Shown here: in pieces, positions 32,137-43,757 of the stretch
Layout: each line of letters opens with the position of its first letter
How positions within the stretch are numbered: position 1 is the first letter of the stretch
DNA from: Didymella arachidicola
Lineage: Eukaryota > Ascomycota > Dothideomycetes > Pleosporales > Didymellaceae
NCBI GenBank assembly: GCA_016630955.3
Contig: CM049995.1
Span: 1,674,001-1,738,000 of the forward strand
Direction: 5' to 3'
DNA: 64,000 nucleotides
The notes under the pieces: model-generated
Databases searched by the model: none
What the model saw: the letters and a program-made list of their open reading frames with translations, nothing else
Told to the model about the DNA's origin: nothing
Position numbers and translations under genes: made by a program

Positions 32137-33657
32137 TCAGCTCGGTTCCCTATTGCGTTGATCGAGATTGGGGGATGATCGTGGAGAGCGACGCAGCGGT
32201 GGAGACTGGCGTGAGGTTGGCGACGCCCTCATGCTTTCGTATGCAGCTGTGACGGCAGCACTCTCTGGTATCTTTGGCGAGGTTATGAACTCCGGCGTTG
32301 CTTTATGTGAACTACCACTACCGGCAGATCTATGTGCACTGCGCACAGTCGATGGCGTGGAAGGTGAATAACCGCCCTTGCCCTGCGGTGCTCTCGGCGT
32401 CACATTGCCTCCACTCTCCATACTGACGTGCTTCGTACGCGGTGTTGTCTGACTACCGTTCGATGATCGATTTGTAGTTGAGCGGGGCGTGTCGGTCGCC
32501 TTGTGTTTCGATGAAGCGCTGTTCGCTCGGCTGCGCACAGGGTCTTTTGGCGGGCTTTTGGAGACGGAAATGGTGATCGGGGGGCCTTCGGCGGCCTTTC
32601 TTGGGCTCTGAGAATATTGGAGAGGAGCTGTTACGGGTATGCCGCGACCTGCATAACCTCTACTTGAGTCGGCAGCGTTCTGCATGCTACTCGGAGCTAA
32701 TGGATCGGGACTCCCTACACCGTCCATCCGTGGTGTGGTCTCGAAGCTCTTGCGCTTCATCATGCGCCCTAAGACACCAACCAGCTCTGCAGCATCCTCA
32801 AATTCGTTGTCGTCCATTGCTTCTTGTGCGCGGTAGACGTCCTTGATAGCTCGACGTGCAATACGTCTCGAAGCTTCATGATCATGCACGCAATCCCAGA
32901 GGAACGCGCTGTGTTCCAGGGCCACCGACAACCGCAGAGGATGTGATCCCGGCAAGAAAGACGTGGCGTACTGGGTCGCAGTCGTGAAGTATCCAGTCGC
33001 CAATGGCACGAAGTTCAGCGGTGGTAGCAGGAAAGATGACGGCTGTGGTATCGGAACTGGATTCAGACCAGGGGGTGCATTGATTGGTGGTCCTGGTGAT
33101 GGGGTCCCAACTGGTCCGCCAGCTGCATAAGGATTTGTTACGAAAGACGTCTCCGAGACGATCGAATCGATAGGTTCGCGTAATGCAGGTTGCTTGCCGT
33201 TTCGCTTCGACGGTGGTGACAACCCTTGGTCAGTCCTGCGACCATTCCCGGATCGTGGGGATAGCGCTCTTGACTCAGTCGATTCCATGTTCGTCATGGT
33301 GACCGGCGGTTGGTTGTGAAACAGACAGAAGATGTGGTAGAAGCTGGCACGCAGCTTTACGCTCAGCACCCTGCATTCAGGCCCATGCTGGTTGTCTTGT
33401 GCGTACGGAAGGACGTATAATTCCAAAATAGACAGTCCTTCTCTGGACATCCACAGGATGTGTTGATAGGCCGCAAGTGATGGCGTATCTCTGCTTGTGT
33501 CGAGTTTACGAAGCTTTCGTGCACGAACGAGTCTCCGAGAGAGCAGTACCGACAGGCCAAGGATTTCGTAGAGCGCCTTGGACAGAAACGGGTTGGAGTC
33601 TTCCGTCTGCTTTGCTATCCGCCCAAGGAACTTCTGATCGAAGTCTAGGGATGCCAT
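32137..33657 (-). CDS. Divergent 14-3-3-like protein with long disordered tail
   Basis: Single exon, 506 aa. The N-terminal helical part (MASLDFDQKFLGRIAKQTED, then LYEILGLSVLLSRRLVRARK and LSVKLRASFYHIFCLFHN) and a later segment (FLPGSHPLRLSVALEHSAFL, then ASRRIARRAIKDVYRAQEAM and FEDAAELVGVLGRM) follow the order of helices in 14-3-3 proteins, where the matching parts are NPVRLGLALN and AFDDAIAELD. A Pro/Gly-rich insert separates the two halves and a ~200-residue Ser/Thr/Pro tail follows. Canonical phosphopeptide-binding residues are not all evident, so ligand binding is uncertain. Similar extended 14-3-3-like proteins are, from memory, found in other Pezizomycotina. It is probably an adaptor. 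Confidence 0.62.
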   Translation of the reverse strand: MASLDFDQKFLGRIAKQTEDSNPFLSKALYEILGLSVLLSRRLVRARKLRKLDTSRDTPSLAAYQHILWMSREGLSILELYVLPYAQDNQHGPECRVLSVKLRASFYHIFCLFHNQPPVTMTNMESTESRALSPRSGNGRRTDQGLSPPSKRNGKQPALREPIDSIVSETSFVTNPYAAGGPVGTPSPGPPINAPPGLNPVPIPQPSSFLLPPLNFVPLATGYFTTATQYATSFLPGSHPLRLSVALEHSAFLWDCVHDHEASRRIARRAIKDVYRAQEAMDDNEFEDAAELVGVLGRMMKRKSFETTPRMDGVGSPDPLAPSSMQNAADSSRGYAGRGIPVTAPLQYSQSPRKAAEGPPITISVSKSPPKDPVRSRANSASSKHKATDTPRSTTNRSSNGSQTTPRTKHVSMESGGNVTPRAPQGKGGYSPSTPSTVRSAHRSAGSGSSHKATPEFITSPKIPESAAVTAAYESMRASPTSRQSPPLRRSPRSSPNLDQRNREPS

Positions 33658-36600
33658 TGTCTGGTGCGCTCAGCTGTAGCTTGTCGTGAGCCTAGCGCTA
33701 GGTAGAAGATTGATAAGATAGTAGAGGATCGAAGATGGACAAACGTCCAAGTGCTGATATGATGGCTCTTTGTTGCAGTAGCCTTGTGAGTTGATGTGTC
33801 GATCCTCTTCGGGATGGAGAGGTGCAGAATGCGACTCTCGCTCACTCTGAACAACAGCCAACCCGGACCGTTGCGCTGTATCTCGAGATCAGACACAGAG
33901 CAGCCCGGCCCGAGCTGACCGATGACGCTATGCAATGATATCGCCGTGGAGATGACGACTTGAAGCCTAGCAACCAGTGCTGGCCAATTGATATGTTTCG
34001 AGAGCCGACAGGGTGGCCGTGCGCGGGGCGACGTCCAGTGAAGTGCGGCTCCCGTGACGAGCGCAGCCGGAGATTGAAAATGATGGACTGGTCCACACAA
34101 ATACGCGCCACTCGGAGAATTGCTGTATTAGGCAACGGTGATGGATCGTGTTGGTACAATGTACAGATATAGGGACAGATTTGCGGCGGGAAATGGCGGA
34201 GATGTTGTACAAGGTGGGTGAATGAACGCCAGTATATGTTGGGTATGCGTCTGCAGTGCTGTCAGCAATGCATTGTCAAAAGCCCAACTGCCCACATGGC
34301 GTGGCACAGCCTGCAGATATCTAGATACCTCTAAACGGACAAGTCGAGACGGTTTCGTTGCTTAGAACCACAGCCCTACTCCCATTCGACGACCGGGATG
34401 TGAGTTGAGCCAATTACAGCATCGATCGGATGAGGCGACGCGGGAACTTTGTTGCAGCGGGCTAGCTGTCGTCAGGCCAGGAGAGAGGGATGCAGGGTGG
34501 CTGGAAAGTCTGATGGAGGCGGCGGACAGCGCATCGCGACTCTTCTCCAGCTCAATTCCCCCGCGCGCGTGGTGACGCGACGTTGTTAAAGTTGCGACAG
34601 CCCTCACAGGCGGTGTGGCAGAGGTCAATGCGGTTGTCTTGGGCGGTCCGAGGCGAATTTGACGGGCCGCGCAGTCCCAGATTTGCGTGAGGAAGGGACC
34701 GAGGGGTGCGGGGGGTGCCTTCCGCCTGAACGCGCAGCGGGCAAGAGCGAGCGATAGGTGTGTCTGCAACAACAACCACGACAACGACCGTAGGAGAGCG
34801 AGAAATGACGAGGCGGACACGGTGGATGTCGCTGCTAGTATTAACCCGCAATCTGATCCCGCTATTGTGGGTATGCAGGTGCAGCTCTGCGTCAACCTGC
34901 AGAGAGGCGAGCGATGCGTTGTCCAAATCCTCCGCTAACTACACCTATCTCGATACTCCTGCATCGTCTCCATGCCGATTGTAGTTCGCATCTTGACAGC
35001 TGGCACGGACGATGAGAGCTGTCGAATCACCATCGCCCGGATGAACGACACCTGCGAGATGTCGCCGCGCCTCTCAACCGTCTTGCCTATGTGAGTTTGC
35101 AGGGCTCTATGCCTCATCGACAGACTCGCCTTACACCAACGGCAAACGGCGGCCAGCACATCGCTGTACGGCATCATGAATGTGGCTGCTCAACATCCTC
35201 GGAATCCCGGAATAATCCTTTGCTGCTCGACGTGCACCACTCCATCAGCCACTGGCGGCCAGCACATCGCAGCTGCTAGCATTGCAGGCCCAACCTTCAC
35301 CAACGCCACGGTGGGCCGCCATGGTTCCAGCTGACGATGCCGAGGACGAGGACGACATAACTTGGCTATACCGACAATTTTAAGACCCTGCAATCCGCAA
35401 CGAAGTGGAGCTCTGCGCGTGCCAAACCTCACAAGGTGTGGCGGTAACATCTGAGCAGATCACATTTCAAATTGCTTCGCCTGCCACTCTATCAACCAGG
35501 GCCGAAACAACAGATGATCGCATATACTGACGATGTTCAGCTATCGTTTCGTCATCCGCAGGTCCTTGATGCATCTGCATCATGATGCCCACCATAAATG
35601 GCGGTGTGGGTGTGTTGTGATTGGCCAGTATTTACGAAAATGCTGGCCAACACCGTAGCGGGAACTCGATCAGCACCGTTTGTCGCTAACCCAGCCTCCT
35701 CGAGATTTACTGGGCATACGAGCGCCACCGCACGAGTCTCGTCATGAGAGACACAGCCACTTGTACCTCCGGTAGCTGCCGAGTTGTCAGTCTGCGTCTA
35801 GATCATACTGGCGACCGTCCAGCGGTAGCCTTGTAGCAAACGTGCCCAAATGAACAAGCAAGCCGAGGGGAGGTTGGCTGCTGCCTTGATAGCGTCATTT
35901 TACGTCTGCATGCTTGAGTTAAAGTCAGATTCGACAACAGGTAAGGACAGGAGGCACTGCATGACGAGACACGACCCGCCACTTCCGTCCCAGGCCTGCT
36001 TTGCTCATATCGAAAGGACCGATACAAACGTACAAAGCAGTCCATGCATCCTGACGCTGCGTTCATTCTCTCACGGATAGTATTTGTGTACCTGTTCTGC
36101 AGCGTGCCGACGGTATAATAATCCGCAGCGACTGACAATCTAGCACATCCGCGGAAAACATGACGCAGCAAAAGCAGCAAACCGCTGCCACAGCTTGCTC
36201 AAATGCACGACTTGGCAAGGCTGGTACAACAGTCATTTCGTGTGGAGACTGAACGGCGCAGAGACCCGAGTAAGCGGGCAGTTGTGTTACTCGAATATCT
36301 CAAAGAGTATGGCGTTGGTTCTCTTGTAGACCAGTAACAGCGTCCTCGTTGTCAAATCTTACTTCTCAAAGTTTCTCGGCTAACAATCGAATCGGCAGGC
36401 GCTATATGCTATCCCTTGTGCGAATATGACTGACGGCAGCACCTTGGCTCAAACCTCCATTCAGGTCTCTTCTTCTAACTGATATGGGTAACCATCGCGT
36501 TAGCCTCTTTTGGTCACAGTTTGCGACCCGGCTCCCGATTGTTGCATCCAGCATTTGCCTCCATGCCGATTGCCCATGGCCTTCCTTAGTTGCGTACATC

Positions 36601-36982
36601 CAGATTATGGCTTGAGCGATTCCGCTTCACTCGTTGCAAGTTGGTCAAGCAAGCTCAATACAGGCAATGCGCAACCGCGACAGTGTGACCGAGATCCAGC
36701 GGAAATATTTATTTAAGATCCTAAAGTAAATGCATAATCGATCAGCATACCATCCAATATCCTACACGGCTTCGTTCAGTCTTTTCTCATCTCAAACACA
36801 TTCATTTTTTACGCGGGCAGCTGACATCGTCACACTCCACTCACAAGTGACACCTTCACCTCGAACCTCCAGGATACTGCCTGAATAAAAGTACGGCCTC
36901 GCCGACGAGCAAGGTCATCTCGCGCTCGCTCCGCAGTACGCAGTTCCTTGGTCCTCTCGAGTTCGTCGCCATAGCGTAAACG
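33658..36982. other. 3.3-kb stretch without recognisable genes
   Basis: Both strands were read: frames of up to 177 codons exist (for example minus 34895-34362), but none shows conserved motifs, signal peptides, membrane segments or plausible introns. No tRNA-like T-arm was found. It may contain non-coding transcripts or regulatory DNA; nothing can be supported. Confidence 0.4.
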
Positions 36983-37171
36983 ATGTGCTATTACCACGCC
37001 TACTCCCACAAGTGCGGTCACACCGAATGCATTCTACAAAAGTTCTGTCCCAAGGGACAGATGATCCAGCAAAAGTGTGGAAGGGGACACGAGGGGATCA
37101 TTATGGCTACAGTCAAAGTAGAGACGAGGTGCGCGAGCTGTAAGAAGGTTGGTTGCCGACTTGATATGTGA
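36983..37171 (+). CDS. Small Cys-rich protein, probable zinc-binding (62 aa)
   Basis: A single-exon frame starts MCYYHAYSHKCGHTECILQK and ends VGCRLDM. Eight Cys and several His are arranged as C-G-H-x-x-C, F-C-P-K-G, K-C-G-R-G-H and C-A-S-C, spaced like a small zinc-binding fold. Tiny proteins with this MCYY...CGH start appear to be widespread in Dothideomycetes and related fungi (recollection, not checked). There is no signal peptide, so it is probably intracellular. Function unknown. Confidence 0.6.
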   Translation: MCYYHAYSHKCGHTECILQKFCPKGQMIQQKCGRGHEGIIMATVKVETRCASCKKVGCRLDM

Positions 37172-37842
37172 AGATGTCGCACCGACGCTGATCGACTGCA
37201 GTGACAGTTAAATATAGCATTGTAATCATCTTCAATGCGTGAGACTGTAAATCAGAGATGTATGAGAGGGCACAGGTCTAAGCTGACTATTGTACGATAA
37301 TGTTTTTTGGGCATTTAGCGACGCAGGCGTTAGTAAAGAGGTCTTTACAGCTTGTGTTCGGTACTCCAATTTCTAGTGTTCCTTATGTATTTTGCGCGCA
37401 TGATCCTAGGTATAAATACAAACCTCTCATGCCCTGATCTGGCGTTGCCTTTAGCCCGTTTAATGTGTAAGCCTCGGCCCAACACCTTTCGGAAGCAAGC
37501 ATCCTTACCCCAACTACTAACATCAATGCTGCGGTTTGTACTATCAGCATAATTGCAGATAGCGATACGAGTCTAAACCCTTCACGACTCGTTATCCGGA
37601 TTCAATGCCGATTTCGCACTGGTTTGCCCATCTACCGCCAGTAGCACCGTAACGCCCGCCCCGCATTGCTATCTGTATCATGGGGTGAGGGGTACGTCGT
37701 AGGCCTGCAACGATAACGGCGATCTCGCCCTTGCTGGCATTCGCGCGTACACGAGTAACATAAGATGCCGAGCGCGCACCAAGCGTCGCAAGCTTCGCGT
37801 GCGGCTCTTCTTGAGGCTTCTTCTCTGACCAATTATTCAACC
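37172..37842. other. Intergenic region / promoter of sugar transporter
   Basis: No gene seen. An in-frame ATG at 37765 could extend the transporter by 26 residues; otherwise this is leader and promoter. Confidence 0.45.
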
Positions 37843-39620
37843 ATGGCTTCAACCAGCCAAGACGCGAAGCAGGCCGCAAGCAAAGATGTCAAGACGCCGA
37901 TCGAAGTTAGGAAGCTCTCCATCGCAGCAGAGGAAATCCGCGAGGCAATCGAGGTCGAGCACGCGCTCACCTTCTGGGAGGCCGTGAGATTGTACCCCAA
38001 GGCCATTGGGTGGTCGATGTACTTCAGCTTGGGCGTTATCATGCTCGGTATGACATTGTTCTATCAAATCGCCACCTTCGTTTTCCCCGGCATTGCGGAC
38101 ATATACTGACCAGAAAGCTTTCGATCCCCAGCTCCTCGGCAACCTATACGCCATGCCCGCCTTCCAGAAACAATTCGGCTACGGCTTCGAGGACGGCTAC
38201 CTCATCTCCGCAGCCTGGCAAACCGGTCTCGGCATGGGAAACCCCATCGGCCAGGTCGTCGGCGCGTTAGCAGCGGGTTACCCCATGGAATGGTACGGGC
38301 GCAAGAAGACTTTCAACGCGTGCGTGTTCGCCGTCGCAGGCTTGGTCTTCATCCAGTTCTTCGCGCGCTCGCTGCCGGTTCTGCTAGCGGGCGAGCTGCT
38401 CGCGGGGCTTGTGTTGGGCGCGTTCGTTGTTATTGCGCCTGCGTATGCGTCCGAGGTCAGTCCCCTGCCGATGCGCAGTGTGAGCACGAGTTATGTCAAC
38501 CTGTGCTTTGTTACAGGGCAGTTGCTGGGAAATGGGATTTGTGCGGCTACACAGCATCTGGAGACCCATTGGGCGTACTCGATCCCTTTTTCGCTGCAGT
38601 GGTTTTGGTGTTTGATTATTGTTCCTGGCATGTGGTTCGCACCTGAGAGGTATGTGGTTCCAAGATGTGGAGCAGTCGGAAACTGAGACTGACAACGACA
38701 GCCCGTGGTGGCTTGTGAGACAAGGCCGGCTTGAAGATGCTGAAGAGGCGCTGAAGAAGCTGTCGAGCGAGAAAGTGAACCTCAAAGCGAGTCTGGCGCA
38801 GATCGTGGAGACGGATACTCTGGAGAGGGATATGGAAGCTGGAAGCACCTACTACGATGTCTTCCGCAAGATCAACTGGCGCCGAACGGAGATCGCGATT
38901 GGAGTCTATACCACGCAGGTTTTGTGTGGTGTTTATCTGATCAACTATGGGACGTACTTCTTCGGTCTTGCTGGGTTGGACACTGATCAGGCTTTCAACA
39001 TGTAAGTGCAACCGACCACAGTAATTTGTGCGCGCTAACCGAAGTAGGGGCATTGGTTTCATGGCTGTGGGCTGGGTAAGCGTTCTGCTCTCGTGGTATT
39101 TGATGCAGAAGTTTGGCAGGCGAGTGCTCTTTGGCGTTGGGCTCTCTTTCCTCACTATCATGATGTTCCTGGTTGGAATTCTGGATTGTGTGCCCTCACA
39201 AGGCGCGGTTTGGGCCAAGTCGGCTATGTAAGTGCGAGCAAGAATGCCGTGATCTGACATGCTAATACCAGCAGGCTCCTGGTCTGGAACTCAGTCTACA
39301 ACTGGAGTGTTGGACCTGTCGCCTTTGCGATCTTTTGTGAGGTGAGCGCTACACGCGTGCGCTCCAAGACCATCGCAGTAGCCACGGCGGTGCAGGCTCT
39401 GGTCGGCATCGTCATGACCGTCGCAATACCATATCTCATAAATCCAGACGAGGCAAATTTGGGCGGGAAGCTAGGATTCTTCTTCGGCGGACTATCGATA
39501 CCCTGTCTGGTTTGGTGGTTCCTGCGAGTGCCTGAGATGAAGGGCCGGACCTATGAGGAGCTTGACATCATGTTCGAGAGGAACGTGAAGACGAGGCAAT
39601 TCAAGGGCTATCAGATCTGA
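37843..39620 (+). CDS. MFS sugar porter (maltose/alpha-glucoside transporter type)
   Basis: Five exons (37843..38047, 38118..38649, 38702..39001, 39048..39227, 39275..39620) encode 520 aa with about 12 membrane segments. Sugar-porter signatures include PMEWYGRKKTF (the loop 2-3 motif), PAYASEVSPLPMRS (the PESPR-like element before TM6), APESPWWLVRQGR across the exon 2/3 junction, and EVSATRVRSKT late in the protein. Such proteins are H+ symporters of disaccharides or hexoses in the plasma membrane; the exact substrate cannot be read. The ATG at 37843 (context CAACCATGG) is preferred over 37765. The last intron ends in a tandem CAGCAG acceptor (39269-39274); both choices keep the frame. Confidence 0.9.
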
Positions 39621-40448
39621 TAGAAGATGCAGTGGCGCTTTCTCCACACAGGAATGCCAAATTAGCCGAAAAAGGTCTCATCATGGGAGCGAGCAATCTT
39701 TTCGAACATCTGGACGTGTTGAACGGGTAAATGAAAGAGCACGCGTGTCGCTTTCGCTTTCGCTTTCCTGCTCACCACATACGGACGCTAGGGATGCTTC
39801 GTTGGATTGCCAATACAATATAATTTTCCGAGAGAAGCTGCTCTCCTTAGCATGTCACGTTATTTGAACTTGCGCTCCTAGGTCCAGTAATTACCTCCAC
39901 TGTGCGAGCCGCGACTGAGCCGGTCAGATGTGACACTTCACAGTCAGCAGTTACCATCTGATATGCAATAGGAGAGCGGCTAAAAATCCGACTGCCAACG
40001 GTCGGCAAGCCATACATTCCCGGGGTAAGCGTAGACGGCAGGTGCCCCTTTGTGGTGTGAGATCAGCCGCATTTGATTGGTGTTATGCTTCCGGCAAATG
40101 AGGCTTCCGCTTCGCTTAGAACATGCTGCTCGGCTCGACATACATTTATCAGTAGCACAATGGGCTGGCTGACGGACCACCGTACTGTATACGGTCTTGG
40201 TGCGCGGTGATTGAGTTGGTGGGCGCCCTGTGGCGCGTGAAGAGATACAAATAGCCACGTTGCGCGCGAGATCCACACCTCATACTTCTTGGGAGCGCAA
40301 AAAAAAAAGACTTTGACAGTGCGATAGTATTGTAGTGCAACGAAGAGGAAGTGTTAAGCTTTGAGCGTTACTTCTCTGGACCCATCAGATCCACTTGTTT
40401 GCGGGCCGTCGGCATTGTCCGGCAGGTGCGACGTTCAACTCCGCGCCA
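39621..40448. other. Intergenic region between two MFS genes
   Basis: About 830 bp with no coding potential; contains an A10 run near 40300. The part next to 40449 should be the exporter promoter. Confidence 0.45.
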
Positions 40449-42361
40449 ATGCAAGACTCCACCAACGACAGCAGTGCCCAGAAGGAAAAGACCTTGACCG
40501 AGAAGGAAAGTGCTGATAATACAGATGAGAATGCACATGTCTTAGCAGATAAGAACCGTGAGGCCGGTGACACAAGTCGTTCAAACGCCGACGAGGGGGA
40601 GCTCGCTGGCACAGCGAGGCCCAGCAATGACACCAGAGCTGAGAAGGCTGCCTCCTTGATCGAGGCCAAAGAAAGGGATACTACATTCACAGACGCCGTC
40701 GGCGCAACAACAGAAGATGAAGAGCCGGAAGACGAATCCAGGTACCTCTCCGGCCTAAAACTCTGGACGCTGTCTTTTGGCCTTTGCCTTACCACATTCG
40801 TCATCGCGCTCGACAATACTATCATCGCCACCGCCATCCCTAAAATCACATCCGTCTTCAATTCTCTCGAGGATGTTGGTTGGTACGGATCCTCCTACCT
40901 ACTCACCACGACATCGCTGCAGCCCTCATTTGGTAAAATATACACCTACTTCGATGTCAAGTACACATATTTGGGCGCGCTTGTCATCTTCGAAGTCGGC
41001 AGTGTGATTTGTGCCGCGGCAACGAGCTCGCATATGTTTATCATTGGAAGAGCGATAGCTGGCGCTGGCGCTGCGGCGCTCTATTCGGGCGGTATGACGA
41101 TCATCGGCTTCTCGGTACCTTTGCGGAAACGTGCTATCTATATTGCTGCGCTATCTTCGATGTTCGGAATTGCGAGTGTTGTTGGGCCAATTCTAGGTGG
41201 TGCCTTCACGGACAGACTGTCCTGGCGCTGTATGTTTTCCGTCTCATCTTTGTAGCCACAGCTAACGATGCCAGGGTGTTTCTGGATCAATCTCCCCTTC
41301 GGAGGCCTGTCCCTCGCGGTGGTCTTCTTCTTCTTTAACAACCCGGAGAGGAAGTACAGTCATCTTCCCGTCAGAGAACGACTCGCACACATCGACATGG
41401 CTGGTGCAGTGTTCCTGATCTGCGCCATCGTGAGCCTGCTATTAGCACTGCAGTGGGGCGGCTTCACATACACGTGGGGCAATCCGAAAGTCTGGGGTAC
41501 GCTGCTCGGCTTTGGACTTATCATCATAGTGTTTATCGTGATTCAATTCTACCAAGGCGAAAAAGCAACGATCCCTGTGCGAGTCTTCAAGCAGCGCACC
41601 ATCCTAGTGTCCTGTGTATACTCCGCCCTACTATCCATGGCGCTGTACACGTAAGTCTCTCAATGTATCCGTGAACGATTGTCGGTACTGACGAAAGAAG
41701 CCATATCTTCTACCTCCCCTTTTACTTCCAAGCCATTAAAGGCACCACCGCCGAACAATCCGGAATCCGCACCATCGCCTACCTCGTCAGCATAACCGTC
41801 TCATCCATCGTCATCGGCGGGCTGATCACCGTCGTCGGCTGGTACGCACCCTTCATGTGGTTCGGGTCTGGCATTTTCGCTATCGGCGCAGGCATGCTGT
41901 ACACACTTAAAGTCGCCAGTCCAAACAGCCACTGGATCGGGTACCAGATCCTAGCTGGAATTGGCGCAGGCGCAGGCGTACAGATCCCCTTCATCGCCGT
42001 GCAGGTCGTGAGCAGCACCAAGGATATGCCAACCGCGAACGCATGCGTGCTGTTCTTTAATTCCCTCGGCGGCGCGCTGAGTATCAGCATTGCGCAGAAC
42101 ATCTTTGTCAACACGCTTGCCAAGGAGGTGCCCAAGTACTCTAGTTTCGATCCGCAGGTTGTGGCTAGTGTGGGCGCGACGAATCTCAGGCAGTATGTTC
42201 CCCCAGATCAATTGCCGGGCGTGTTGCACGGCTATAACAATGCGATTGTAACCGCGTTCATCTTGGCGATCGCGACCAGCTGTTTGGCGTTTTTGGTGAG
42301 TCTGGGACAGGAGCAGAAGAGCGTCAAAGGGAAGAAGCTCATGCCAGGTGGCGGCGCTTGA
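40449..42361 (+). CDS. MFS drug:H+ antiporter, DHA2 (14-TM) family
   Basis: Exons 40449..41230, 41276..41650 and 41701..42361 encode 605 aa. A hydrophilic acidic N-terminus of ~90 residues precedes the first membrane segment (LWTLSFGLCLTTFVIALDNT, then IIATAIPKI), the DHA2 motif D1 equivalent. GWYGSSYLLTTTSLQPSFGK and a GASSVVGPILGGA-like antiporter motif C (here GIASVVGPILGGAF) mark it as an exporter. The hydrophobicity pattern fits 14 segments. Family members export toxic compounds or secondary metabolites; the substrate is unknown. The ATG at 40449 was chosen because the upstream extension of the frame has no ATG. It converges with the tocopherol-cyclase-like gene 60 bp away. Confidence 0.92.
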
Positions 42362-42421
42362 TCTCGCGCAGAGTTTATGGTATCATTTACACATGGAACT
42401 AGCTCATTTCGAAGGCAATCT

Positions 42422-43459
42422 TTACTCTTCCTTCGACTCTCCTCGCTCTGGATAGTACCCTCCGGCAAATTCTAGACTTGCGTTCTTGAATTGCTCGGCC
42501 TTGATCTGCTTCCACCCATGCCAGGGCATCCACCCCTCGCTCTCATAGACATTGACATCGATCGTCGCAATAAAACTCTCTCGACAAAAGTTGAATCGGT
42601 GACCGTCGGGGAACGGCGATGCTAGGCCAAACCAGCCTGATTCTCTCGGCGCCTGTGCCTTCAACTCCAGTTTATTTACATAATTCGAAACCCCGATCGA
42701 GAAACTCCGACTCTCCCAATCAATGTCCACGCTCATAAACGGGCTGAGCCACGGCATGTTGAGAAAAGACATCGAAAACGGCGGCACGAAATCCAGCTCC
42801 AGCTCGCGGCTCCGATACCCCAGCATATATGCCGTCTGCCCCATGATCTTCCCCCCGGCAAGACACACGCCGCTCATCGTGTCTTGGTTGAAAGCTTGCA
42901 CCCACATATGCGCGTCCGGGAAGCTGTTCGCCCAGTTTTTCTCCTGGTGGATGTGCGCCTTACCCTTGCGATCTTGTTGCGGATGCGCATCGCCCAGGGT
43001 GGAAATCGAGAGCGTGAATGTGCACGGCGAGCAGGTGCTGTGCACATGCCAGTGCAGAGGGAATGGGAGGTGTATCATCCAGCCCTCGGGTGTGCTTTTG
43101 TCCGCGCACCATTGCGTGATGGATGTGCTGTCTGCTGAGAAAGACCAGTCTGGAGCATTCAAGCGGTAGGATGTCGTGCCGTCGGCGTGGCATGCCATGT
43201 AGCCCATTCCTGGGACCCGTAGCTCGAAGGCTTGGGTCTTGGGGTCTGTGACAGTTCGTTCGATGGTCTCTACGAACTCTTCGCGCTGGAATATTGGGGA
43301 GCCGGTTTTGGGGTAGTATGTGAAGGATACCATGTGCGGACGTGTCTTTGCCTGAGGAACGGAGCAGATTATGAGCGCGATGTGGGCGCCGCTTTCGAGG
43401 TCGAATTTAGAGTAGAAGCCCTCGAATTGAGAGCTTTGATGGGGCGCATAGTGTTCCAT
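42422..43459 (-). CDS. Tocopherol cyclase-like protein
   Basis: Single exon, 345 aa from the ATG at 43459 (MEHYAPHQSSQFEGFYSKFD). It follows the plant VTE1/cyanobacterial tocopherol cyclase layout: PLHWHVHSTCSPCTFTLSI in the middle, HQEKNWANSFPDAHMWVQAF (VTE1 has SEKNWGGGFP and FWVQ here), and near the end GWFGLASPFPDGHRFNFCRE (VTE1: LATACRDSCYGEL). No signal peptide is seen. Fungi are not known to make tocopherol, so the substrate is open; lipocalin-like binding or cyclisation of a prenylated or lipid-like compound is the family expectation. It sits between an exporter and an agmatinase. Confidence 0.8.
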   Translation of the reverse strand: MEHYAPHQSSQFEGFYSKFDLESGAHIALIICSVPQAKTRPHMVSFTYYPKTGSPIFQREEFVETIERTVTDPKTQAFELRVPGMGYMACHADGTTSYRLNAPDWSFSADSTSITQWCADKSTPEGWMIHLPFPLHWHVHSTCSPCTFTLSISTLGDAHPQQDRKGKAHIHQEKNWANSFPDAHMWVQAFNQDTMSGVCLAGGKIMGQTAYMLGYRSRELELDFVPPFSMSFLNMPWLSPFMSVDIDWESRSFSIGVSNYVNKLELKAQAPRESGWFGLASPFPDGHRFNFCRESFIATIDVNVYESEGWMPWHGWKQIKAEQFKNASLEFAGGYYPERGESKEE

Positions 43460-43757
43460 AGCGGCGTGTAAACCAGTGTTGTGTGATCGCAATGGTCAAA
43501 TTGCGGTCGTGGAAGTTGGACAACTGTTGATGCGCAAGTCATGACGTAGGCCGCTTTTTAGCTTGGCGAAAGGAAACGACCTATAGAAGCAAAATTCAAT
43601 CTATTCGTATATTCGTGATGGAGTACCACTCTGACTGTACATGCAACACCTGAGAATCCCATTCCCGATGGTACATACCTGGTCTACTGGCATTGTATGC
43701 AAGTCGTGAAGTTACCGCAGCTCCAGATCATAACCAATACTTGTTGGCTGAAAGCCC

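Noticed and set aside
34362..34926. Overlapping minus-strand frames of up to 177 codons
   Set aside because: Compositionally biased (Ser/Leu/Ala/Arg), overlapping in several frames, with no domain or spliceable structure.
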